64,000 bases of DNA from Puccinia triticina (lineage: Eukaryota; Basidiomycota; Pucciniomycetes; Pucciniales; Pucciniaceae). The DNA lies in contig NC_070559.1 of NCBI RefSeq assembly GCF_026914185.1, positions 3,260,001 through 3,324,000 on the forward strand, given 5' to 3'. The notes beneath the pieces are model-generated. The model searched no databases. It was given only the letters and a program-made list of their open reading frames with translations, and was not told where the DNA came from. Made by a program: the position numbers and the translations under genes. Within the stretch, counting starts at the first letter, position 1, and each line of letters opens with the position of its first letter. Shown piece after piece: positions 22,346-31,715 of this stretch.

Positions 22346-25300
22346 ATCTGGCTGCCATCCAGCACCCTGATCATCCGTCAGGTCGTCAGTATGAACACTT
22401 GCCAGTTCTTATAACGCCTGGCTTGGCTTTTCATCTTGTATTCAGTTGGTCCCTGTGAAATCTCTAAAGACCAAGCTGGTTGTCTGCCCATTGGGAGCAG
22501 AGTAGACAGCTTTTGATTAAGCTTCGGAGCATGAATACTCAGGCAAACAACAGATCTATAGATGGCCGTTGAAGAGAACAGAGCAAGTGCGGCGGGGTCA
22601 ATTATAAGTTTTAGAGAGAAAGAGCGGAGGGAGAGAAAATTAACTCAGCAGCCAGGGGGTGGGCAAAGGCCAAGCAAGGAGGATTGCTGTTCGCAGAGGA
22701 CGGCGCGGAGGTCGGATCGGAGTGGTAAATGAGCGACGAATGGAAGTGGGTGTAGAGCTTGAGCCGGTTTGAACCACGCGGCCGGGCCCTCCTGAGAAGA
22801 TATCTGGTCAGCAGCACCAGCAGCAGGCCTTGCAATCTTTGGGAGGCCCGGTCCGCTGCTGCACGCAATCTTCCCCTCTTTGACTGCTTGTAGTACTCGT
22901 CCTAGATCTCGAACAACATTGTATGTGTCTTGGTGTGTCGGCGAAGTGAGTATGTGTGGAGCTAGTTGGAGTCCACTTCTGAGGAGCCACCGCAGGTTGC
23001 CAAAAAAGGAGGCGGGGCCACAATAGGAGTTGGAGATGGCGAAGAAACTTGCAGGGAATGGGATTGTTGGTATGGCTGTTGATCATTAATGCAGCATGGA
23101 TGTTCAGACCAAGCTACAGCATTCTCATCAGGTATAGCCATGCATCAGCCACTCCACCCGCGCAACCGTTGTCCTCTATTGGACGTACCGGAAGGGCCAA
23201 CTTACCGCGTACACTTCAGTTGGTCTGATGGGTATATAATCCCACCAGATCCTTCAGGATTGCTTTCCCCCCAGGTGACCTTCCCTCCCCTTGCACCTGC
23301 AGCAGACTGGTGATGATCCTCCCCCTCCCCGATTGCATTTGCAATTGGCTGAGGGGTTTCCAGCCCTGACTTTTGCCCCACGCACTTGCGCCAGGCTGAG
23401 CGGGTTAAACCCGGTCTCTTTTCACCTGTGGCATGTCACATGCTGGGAGTTTGTCAAATCAGCTGCTTTTTATGTAAATAGATTGAAAATTGTTGAATTG
23501 TTACTTTTGTTTGGAGTTTTTTTAGCTTGTATGTAGGGGAAACCCTTTTATTTGTTTGGGAAAATGCTTATGTACAGGGGAAACTCTTGATTTTTTTTTG
23601 GCAAATCTGTGGTTTTAATCCAAGTTTATTAAATTCACAAAAACATGGCAAAAAAGATCTAAGTTTTGGTGTGCAGCCACATGATGGCCACTGTTGAATA
23701 GATTACCCCCGAACACTATGTGCCATGGATAGACCCTCCAGCTTGTGACAGTGCAACAAGCAAAAAAGGGCCAGCATTTTTTATTCTCAAGCAGGGGCCT
23801 ATCCAAGCGAAGTAGGGGGCCTGCAGGGAGGGGCCAGGACAAAACCGGAACCCCTGGGGGGACAATTGACAGCAGCCCCCCCTCCTTTATATACTCAAGC
23901 TCAGCCCATCCAAGAGCGGTGAGTCGTGAACTCTCTCAAAGACCCTAGCCGCCTCTGGCGCCACGCCCATCATATCATTGCCGACACCACGCCCACCACA
24001 TCGTTGCCGGTGCCACTGCATCATCGCTAATGCCACACCAACGCCTCCGCAGGCGTCTCTTTACAGCTCAACTTCTCGCGAGTGCGTGCATTTTTCACTC
24101 AGGTCAACAAGATCTACGGCACATACATATGCGACAGCGACTGAACTTGCGCCAAACAGATCATCCGCCTCGAAGCTCTCCGAGACTACGGCGAGCCAGG
24201 ACATCATTCTGGGCCAAGAAGCGCGACCGGAACTGACGTTTGCACGTCGGCCAGGCTCGGAAACAGTGGATGAGCCGGTGAGCCTTTGCAATGTATTCAT
24301 CCTGGCGATGGCTTTGCACCCTTCATCGCCCGTTGGCTCCCAACATATTCCTTCAAACACCACCGCTTGAACTGAGATGCTGTTTATTTTTTTATTCTCT
24401 TTGGATGTGACACTACTAAATAGGAGCAACTTTCAACAGTTCCGATGCATCCTCAACCACCATGATTGGATTGTCTCCTCCTCGTCAGAGTTGGGAAGAA
24501 AAGCAGCCATCCTTCGGGTCGCCCTGTGCCGTCAGGAGAAGGCAAGGGACGTCCAGTTCCCCCCAGCGGTCACCCCACCAGGCACTTGCCACACTATCCC
24601 CGCGGGCGCCTCCACCAGCACCATCAGCACACCACCTCTTCATGCCCGAAGAGCTTTGAATTGTTGCTCACCACACCCAGGATTGGCCGGGCTTAGGACC
24701 CCTAAGACCGCCAATACTTGGTGAGCTTCCTCCCCTATCCATCTACCACGTCTTTGACTTTGAGAACCCGCCGGCCGGATGACTGAGACACAATCTTCTT
24801 GGCTCTTGTTACCGACAAAATGATGCAGTATTAAGACAAAGGAGGAAGTTATCAACATTCCTTTGAGCAGTGAACCCGTGGGAGGGAAAAGATCCCACTC
24901 TGGAATGACAAAACACCGGGATTGAGTATTGCGGCAGGGCTCAATGAACCTTTAAGCTCCGCCCAGGTCTTCCTTCTTAACAAGCTTGTCTTCTATCATC
25001 CTCTCCTCTCCTTTTTGTGGCACAAGGATTGGAGTGAGGCTGACAACCAAGCCTCAAATCTGTGTATCATTGCTCATGGAGTCAAAAAGATGTGCACCAA
25101 GTGCATTGTTACTGGCTTCAAGGTGTTCCATGGACCAATTGATAAATTAATCTCTTCCAAGCTACCCAAACAGAAGGAATAGTATGTTTTCCTCCCTGTC
25201 CTAGACAAAAAGAATCTTTCTCATCAAATCTGGGCAACATTTTTCATGTCTGTATTAGTTTACTCCCCAACAGCTACATTCACTGCTCTTGTGTGCATAT

Positions 25301-25800
25301 GTGGTGAGTACAGCCCAAGAAGGAATCCTGTGGGTTATTCCTCATTCCATTTCAGATTGACTGGTGCTGGTTATTTGACAGCTCATTCATGCAAGTTTGA
25401 CCTCTCTGGATGATCCTCAAATAGCTTGATGCTGCCTGGAACATGTATGCTAACATGCTCTACTTGCAAGATTGAAACAATTCTATGAATTGCGATGTTG
25501 GCTATCAACAAGTAGCCCCTCTTCCCTCTCCTTTTCTTTGTTATTTGTAATTGCCTATTTTTATTAAAGCTTATTACATATATTATGTTCTCTGTCTGAA
25601 AAAAGGAGAAAGTAAAGATGCAAAAAAGAAAATTAAGAGCCACAAAGAATGCATAAAGCTAAAAAGTGTGAGGTGGATCAAATATACACAAATTTCAGAA
25701 TGGATCCAACTGATTGTGAATTGTGAACTTTCAAATCTAGCTAGGCATGCGGGATTGAGCTTTCAAGAGGGTCAGGACTGTAGTGACTGAACCTGCAATT
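22346..25800. other. Mostly unassigned DNA
   Basis: No gene can be supported with confidence. On the minus strand 23085-22620 there is a Gln/Ser/Pro-rich frame (QQPYQQSHSLQVSSPSPT) and, one frame away, DTYNVVRDLGRVLQAVKEGK. These look like decayed protein-coding DNA but match no family I know. Plus-strand frames at 23978-24370 and 24922-25182 lack recognisable motifs. No repeats or RNA genes found. Confidence 0.4.
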
Positions 25801-25957
25801 TGCAGCGGTGAAGCCGCCTTGGCCTCTAGTAAACTTAGATAAATCATAAAATCATAAAATCTTTTTTGCAGGGGATATGACTGTCTGATTGTGTCATACA
25901 AAATTTCCTCACCAAAATATTTTTATGACTAGAGGCCAAGGCGGCTACACCGCTGCA
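25801..25957. mobile_element. 157-bp MITE with 30-bp terminal inverted repeats
   Basis: TGCAGCGGTGAAGCCGCC...CTCTAGT at 25801-25830 pairs with 25928-25957 over 30 bp with one mismatch. The interior is AT-rich with repeated AAATCATAAAATCATA. A half-copy of one arm is at 16403-16421. No target duplication is certain. Confidence 0.65.
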
Positions 25958-27034
25958 GGTATTTTAACCCTTAAGACCAAGCTATTCCTTTGAAGTAGAA
26001 TTTGATTTGGGGGCCAGGATAGGAAGGGCAATATTTGCTTAATGTTAAGCAAGTGTTAATGAATAAGGCCTTTTTGTCATTGACATATGGCAAGGGCAAT
26101 AATGATCATAATGCAAACTATTGTGACACTGATGAGGCTTTGGTCAACTTGATTGGGTGGTAGCATTATTTTATGTGAAATTACATTTACACTTGCAATA
26201 TACGGCTAGAAAACAGAGCCTAAGTGTTCCAGTTCAACACAGACTTGTGATTGGTAAAACTTCAACCATGTGTTATAGATTTTGATCTGATCAAATTTGA
26301 TTTGGATAGCAAGCAGAGAAACCATTAAGAAATCATTTGGTGGCTTGGGTTGGCCACCCCCCACTTTCTGTTAAAATATTTTGTTAATTGGATCTTGGCT
26401 CAGATTCCTTTTCCCCATGTCTCATCACTTTTCAATAATATTTTCTCTTGCATGTTACATATGCATTTCCTTATGCATATCACGCAACTGCTGTCTGAAC
26501 AAACATGTATTTAGTAGATAAAAGCTTGTATATCTCATATTCAGAAAAAAAGCATCAGTCCCAACCTAAAATGTTCCTTTTAGCCTTCCTCTCAGGCACT
26601 TGATGCTTTGATGCTCAATAAGTATCATTGATCTAGCTGGAAGGTTATTTTATCAAACTCAGTTTGATTTCGGGGGGGGGGGGGGGGGTTGACAAGAAGG
26701 TAAAGTGGGGAAACAGGGCTAGGAAAAGTGTTGGGTAACTGGTAATGGAACAAAGCTGAGAGTGGTATGTTGGTTTGGCGCGATTGGCGAGGTGGGACAA
26801 GCTGTGGAGAGGGAGAGGTTGAACCAATAGAGTCTGCGGCTTCTAATAGGGCGGAGGTGTCGCGCAGTGGAGCCCTGAGCAGTTAGTGAGCAGGGCTGGA
26901 AGCAATTTGGGCTAGCTGCGCGGTCAGATTAGTTGGGTTCAGTTGCTGCCTGGATGTGAGCAGGGCGCGGTGACATAATTGAGGCGAGCACGGCATAACA
27001 CATACGTGAAAAAAAACTTACCGTGGCACTTTGG
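25958..27034. other. Non-coding; contains a G17 tract
   Basis: No gene or RNA recognised. G17 lies at 26672-26688, directly after a short palindrome (ATCAAACTCAGTTTGAT). Confidence 0.45.
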
Positions 27035-27895
27035 TTAGTGAAGGGGATGGAGACAATGTGGCCTGGCTCCGCGGCAGACATCAACCTGTCCTCCTCCTCC
27101 TTGTCGTCGTCGACGTCTTTGTTGGCATCGTAAGAAACAGGACGGGTTCGCGGCTGACTCGGGGTGTCGAAGTCGGCAAGCGGGGCAGCCAGGAGGGCGG
27201 AGGAGGCGCGCTGGGTGTGGGTGTAAGAGGCCGGGGGAAAGGACGCCGGGGGAGGTGATGGGAAGGAGGAGGAGTTGGAGATGGTCGGGAGGGAGAGGGG
27301 CGGATTCCCAGTGCCATCGATGGGTGTCGGTTTGGGACCGCCGAGGATCGGCAGGGAGCGTCTGATTGGCTAGCCGGGCCAGGGGACGGGCAGGGGGTAT
27401 CGGGGAGGAGGGACAAGAGGGCACGGGGCGAGGCGCAGCTGGGGAGGTCGCCAAACCTTGCTTCCTGGCTGCGGTGGTGGTACCAATGGAAGCGCTGCAA
27501 GTGCATCCAGAAAGCTCGTTGGCGCCTCCCAAGAGTGTCGTCGCCGTCGGGGGCGACCCGGGCGGGAGTGACTTGCGGCGGCCCCGGACGTTCCCTCCCG
27601 AGATCGGCCCGGCCAAGCGCGCATAGCCAAAGAAGGCCCCGCTCTGGTTCGCACTGAAGATCAGATAGACGCCCTCAGCGCTTGTCCGGTACGCTTAATT
27701 GAGGTTGGGCTCGTTGTGGGTCTGGGAGATCCAGATGGAGTGATCAACTGAGATCCGTAGATCTTCATCCGTATACGCCCGTCCACCCATGGAAAGATTG
27801 GTTTCTTCTGCTTGTTTATTTACGCCCAAGAACTGCCCTGAGCATTCACTTTGAGGATGAAGTAGCACCGGAGAAAGTGGCTGGCAAGGATGTAT
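27035..27895 (-). pseudogene. YTH-domain (m6A-reader type) gene with an in-frame stop
   Basis: Read on the minus strand: FLRCYFILK (about 27880-27850), then after a gap YTDEDLRISVDHSIWISQTH, then NEPNLN. A TAA at 27695-27697 falls where Gln is expected, and the same frame resumes AYRTSAEGVYLIFSANQSG and FFGYARLAGPIS. This is the core of a fungal YTH domain, which binds N6-methyladenosine in RNA, including the conserved first aromatic-cage Trp (in SIW) and the NPxLNQAFRTS-like segment. The Pro/Ser-rich remainder to 27035 would be a low-complexity linker. A GTGAAT donor may mark an intron after YFILK, but no clean acceptor is seen. CAA to TAA is a C-to-T change. I regard it as a pseudogene unless the stop is a sequencing error. 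Confidence 0.6.
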
Positions 27896-28024
27896 GAAGT
27901 GGTTGATTGGCTCAGGTTGGAGGCAGCGGTGAGGGTTGAGGATGTGCGGATATGAAGTGAATGTGCGTTGGAGACGAGAAGATTTGTGCAATGAAAGGGA
28001 GAAGCGGATGGGGGATGGTGTGGT

Positions 28025-28716
28025 TCAAAACAAGACGGCAGCATTGGATGTAAGCCCGAACGACTCAAGCGCATGTAATATCACGTTAGGCTGGATCTTC
28101 ACGGCGTCGCCGAGGGCCAACATAATGTCATAGATGGGCCTGAAGGAGCGCACCTCGAGGCTTGAGAAGATGTTTTCAATCCGGATCACCTGGTTCTCAA
28201 GGATTGCGGCGAGCTCTGCAATTGTCGGTTGACTCCAGTCGGATGGGGTAGGTCAGCAGATGGCCGTTCAGGAGCTTCGATTTGGGCCGCTTTGGCGCGC
28301 TCCCGCTTGCGCCGCCTGCTCCTCCCCCGGAACCGGCCGCTAGCTTGTTCGCCGGGTTCGGCAAGCTGGGGCTAAAGCTCAAGGGTGCATGAACCGCTGC
28401 TGCAGATACTGTGAGGATTTGAGTCCAAAAAAAGGGACACTGGGAATCTTCTTAAAACAATATTTACTCAGGGAAAGGGAGAAAGACCTTACCAGCTTCC
28501 AGTATGACAACCTATGCAGCCAACTGTCTGATGTGATTGACGTCCAAAATTCTCGGGGCCGGTCCATAGACTTCATCAACCTTGGAGTCGGGCCCGCCAA
28601 GCGAGGGGCCTTGATCGTTGAGTCTTATGGCCAACACGCGTGGATAGATCAGCGAGATGACCTCAATTCATGGAGGCCCTTTGCGACGTTGATGGCTGTC
28701 CGCTTGGTAGACTCTG
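28025..28716 (-). pseudogene. Spliced protein-coding fragment, family not recognised
   Basis: The upstream exon-like part (28680-28493) reads EVISLIYPRVLAIRLNDQG... RILDVNHIRQLAA, a TAG, then VVILEA. An intron-like segment (28492-28409, GTAAGG...CTCACAG, 84 nt) joins it in phase to LSFSPSLPNPANKLAAG, a Gly/Ala/Ser linker and SAPKRPKSKLLNGHLLTYP. One frame away the sequence continues TIAELAAILENQVIRIENIF, SFRPIYDIMLALGDAVKIQP and ends ALESFGLTSNAAVLF with a stop at 28025. The conserved look and in-phase splice argue for a former host gene; the in-frame TAG, a TGA near 28660 and one frame change argue that it is dead. It could be continuous with the Sly1-like piece beyond the 216-bp element, but I cannot show that. 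Confidence 0.4.
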
Positions 28717-28932
28717 CACCAGGGAAAAATTGAGGTCACCTGAGGGCATGTGATGTGAAGAAGACTCTTGTTCAGTCTCCAATCATACTCCAAAACCCAT
28801 TGAGTGGGACTCCCCAATGACCACAAAGGGGCCATTGTTTTGATAGTGGAGTCTTGCCACAGTAGCTCAGGTGTCTGAACATGTTTTACTCAATGTCACC
28901 TGCCACCAGCTGTCATCACATTTTCCCTGGTG
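28717..28932. mobile_element. 216-bp CAC...GTG element, copy 2
   Basis: Ends CACCAGGGAAAAAT / ATTTTCCCTGGTG, flanked by CTG on both sides (28714-28716 and 28933-28935). In reverse orientation it shares with copy 1 the terminal 13 bp, GGTGACAT near the arm and AATGGCCCCTTTGT in the middle. Same length as copies 1 and 3. Inserted in or beside a Sly1-like coding segment. Confidence 0.7.
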
Positions 28933-28936
28933 CTGG

Positions 28937-29115
28937 GAACGTATGGCAGAGGGGGTCGGTCGGCGTTGATTTGCATGTGGAGGGTGACACCGAGTTCTCT
29001 GATGTCCTGTACCCTGACTCCTGAGCATGATGGGAGCACATGCAGGGACTGTTTGTCAAGGAATTGAGCACAAGCACCTTCCAGGTGGGCAGACTGAGTT
29101 GTTGATGTCTTGTGG
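28937..29115 (-). pseudogene. Sly1-like (Sec1/Munc18 family) gene fragment
   Basis: On the minus strand: LPTWKVLVLNSLTNS, then (one frame away) VRVQDIRELGVTLHMQINAD followed by RPPLPYVP. This closely follows the N-terminal domain-1 segment of Sly1/SCFD1, where a W-K-V-L-x-L-D strand is followed by RVNDL..LGIT....DR.PLPDVPAIYFV. Sly1 binds syntaxins in ER-Golgi fusion. The coding segment stops exactly where the 216-bp element begins, before AIYFV would follow, and a frame change lies inside. So it is a fragment. Upstream DNA (29116-29300) has an open frame with RQDSMSLLQNAM, which might be the N-terminus. Confidence 0.5.
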
Positions 29116-29633
29116 CTGCGTTACTCAAGCTGGTGGTCCCCGACAACGGTCAATGAGCCAGGTGTATTCAAGAACCTTCATGGCATTTTGCAACAGTGAC
29201 ATTGAGTCTTGTCGTATCTGTGGCGTGTGTTGTTGAGTTGACCTGGCTGCTGCCATGGGGCGGCTGGACCTGGTCCTGGCTGGATACGTGCGATGATGGC
29301 AGGAGTTCATTTATGTGAGTATATAAACAGGCACCAATGTCAAGCTGGAATGCCCCCCAGGGGATCCGGTTTTGTCCTACCCCCTCCCTGGGAGCCCCCT
29401 AACTGCTTGGTTAGGCCCTCCCTGGAAACCTCTAACAACCGGCCCCTTTTTGCTCGTTGCTTTGGCACAGCTGGGGGGTCATCCATAGGGCCTCCGGGCC
29501 TTCGGGGATTTTCAATGTGCGCAGTGAGAATAATGGGACATTTTTGTCCCATTTTGTGAGGAAAAAACACCCCAAAACTTAGATCTAGAGGTCTAGGTTT
29601 TTGTGAATTTAAGAAAGTGGGATTTTATGATTT
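29116..29633. other. Non-coding, nothing firm
   Basis: The left end may hold the first exon of the Sly1-like gene. The rest (29340-29620) is pyrimidine-rich and shows no gene, repeat pair or RNA. Confidence 0.4.
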
Positions 29634-31053
29634 GGACTTACTTCGCGCACTGCGGAAAACTCTTCACGCACTGTGGGGGTCGTCGTCTCGACGTCCAGCC
29701 CCCATGAGTGCGCGCTTCTGCCACGGCTCTTCGCGCACTGCATTTTCCGCCAAATAAACGGCTTGCATTTCTTGAGATATTTTTTGATGAATCAATAGAA
29801 TAGCTTTTTATGATCCCCCTAAAAAATAATCAAGTCATTTAGGGGTCTCCTTGAGCCTAGAGAAAATTGTCATGAAAAAATCATATTTTAACGCGGCAGG
29901 GACCTGTAATATTGCTTACTGTGCCCCATTAGCCCCAAAAATTTCACAGTATCATGGCACATGTGCGAATTCATGACCTGATAATTTTCAGAATTTTTCC
30001 CAGAGATATAAGGGGTGCGCGGCAGGCTTAGTAGGAAAATTACTGCTAACTGTATAGCTTTTTTGTTACACACTCAAACAGTCCCAAAATTTCAGAAATG
30101 TTTTCATTGTAGATATTCTCTGCGCAATAAATTTCTTGGCAATAGTGTTTCATGATAACATGAGATGTAGTGCGGCGGGCTTAGTTGGAAAATGACTGCT
30201 AGCTTTTCTCATGTTTTAATGACACACTATTGCTAAGAGCTTTATGGCGCGGAGAATATGCAAAATTGAAACATTCCTGAAAATTGCAGACTGTTTCAGC
30301 GTGTAACAAAAAATCTATACATGTAGCAGCCATTTTCCTACTAAGCCCTCCGCGCACCCCTTATATCTCATGTTATCATGACACAATATTGCCAAGAAAT
30401 TTATGGCGCGGAGAATATCCACAATGAAACCATTTCTGAAATTTTGGGACTGTTTGGGTTTGTAACAAAAAAGCTATACAGTTAGCAGTAATTTTCCTAC
30501 TAAGCCTGCTGTGCACCCCTTATATCTCATTTTATAATGACACACTATTGCTAGGAATTTCAGGGAATTAATTTGAAGTATATTTCTCTGTGCTATCAAA
30601 ATTCTGTGCCTTTGGTGTGTGTAACAAAAAAGTTATACATATACACAAAATAATAAACACAATACCTATTTGGGCTACAGGAAAGCTGGTGAAAATTCTG
30701 AAAATTATCAGGTCATGAATTTGCACATGTAACATGATACTGTGAAATTTTTGGGGCTACTGGGGCACAGGAAGCGATATTACAGGTCCCTGCCGCGTTA
30801 AAATATGATTTTTTCATGTCAATTTTCTCTAGGTTCAAGGAGACCCCTAAATGACTTGATTATTTTTTAGGGGGATCATAAAAAGCTATTCTATTGATTC
30901 ATCAAAAAATATCTCAAGAAATGCAAGCCGTTTTTTCGGCGGAAAATGCAGTGCGCGAAGAGCCGTGGCAGAAGCGCGCACTGGGGGCTGGACGTTGAGA
31001 CAACAACCCCCACAGTGCGCGAAGAGTTTTCCGCAGTGCGCGAAGTAAGTCCG
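29634..31053. mobile_element. 1.42-kb long-inverted-repeat transposon with 9-bp target duplication (Mutator-like)
   Basis: Arms of about 400 bp run from GGACTTACTTCGCGCACTGC (29634) inward and are mirrored to 31052; matched landmarks include GCGCACTGCATTTTCCGCC, CAAGTCATTTAGGGGTCTCC and CGCGGCAGGGACCTGTAATA. The element is flanked by TTATGATTT on both sides (29625-29633 and 31054-31062). A 9-bp duplication and long terminal inverted repeats are the signature of Mutator-like elements. The centre (30000-30640) repeats TTATATCTCATGTTATCATGAC and AAATTACTGCTAAC blocks in alternating orientation, giving further palindromes. No transposase ORF, so non-autonomous. Confidence 0.8.
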
Positions 31054-31715
31054 TTATGATTTATGGGGTGGGTTATGGTGTTTTACTATGCCCCTCCATT
31101 GCAAAGGAGGGAAATTGTAAAATTGTATATAATGTGTTATTGAATTATTTTTACAATTTCTTGGGTTAAACCACTCATTGTAAACTAACACTATGTAAAT
31201 CACCAATTGGAATTTTCAACCCTGTGACCTGTAACCTGTACATTTAAAACCTGCCAGGTTACAATGTAAGTTACAATGCATGTAAATATGCACATACCCC
31301 ACCAAACAATTACATTTACAACCACTTAACTTACAATGTCCCTCCCTTGCCGCTCAAAAAACCTAGACCAAGCTGCTCATTGCCCTCCGCAAGCGTTGGG
31401 GCAGACCTAGGTAGGGCTAGAAATGACACACTGGACTACTTAGGGCTACAAGAAAACTCCGTCCCATTGGTCGGCTTTTCTATGTTGTTTGCTGCTGTAA
31501 AGTGCCCAATCAATGCTTGTTTCTCCACTGAATCTATATCCATATTCTCACGAGCTTATCCAGCAAACTTATTAGACAATCCAGGATTTACCAACTCAAT
31601 TGGTTACCTTATACCATTTGCAAATAAGCTTCAATATCTAATAATACATACTGCAGGATGCGGAAGAAAATTACCACTGCAAATCCCACCTCTCACCTCA
31701 ACCCTTGAGCCCGTC
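31054..31715. other. Non-coding upstream flank of the transposase gene
   Basis: AT-rich. A short open frame begins at 31347 and runs into tandem CAATATCCACCACAA repeats near 31740-31800. Possible promoter and first exon of the gene below, but nothing diagnostic. Confidence 0.35.

Noticed and set aside
27081..27654. Several Pro/Ser-rich ORFs in alternative frames
   Set aside because: G+C-rich composition keeps several frames open. Only the frame continuous with the YTH core has support.
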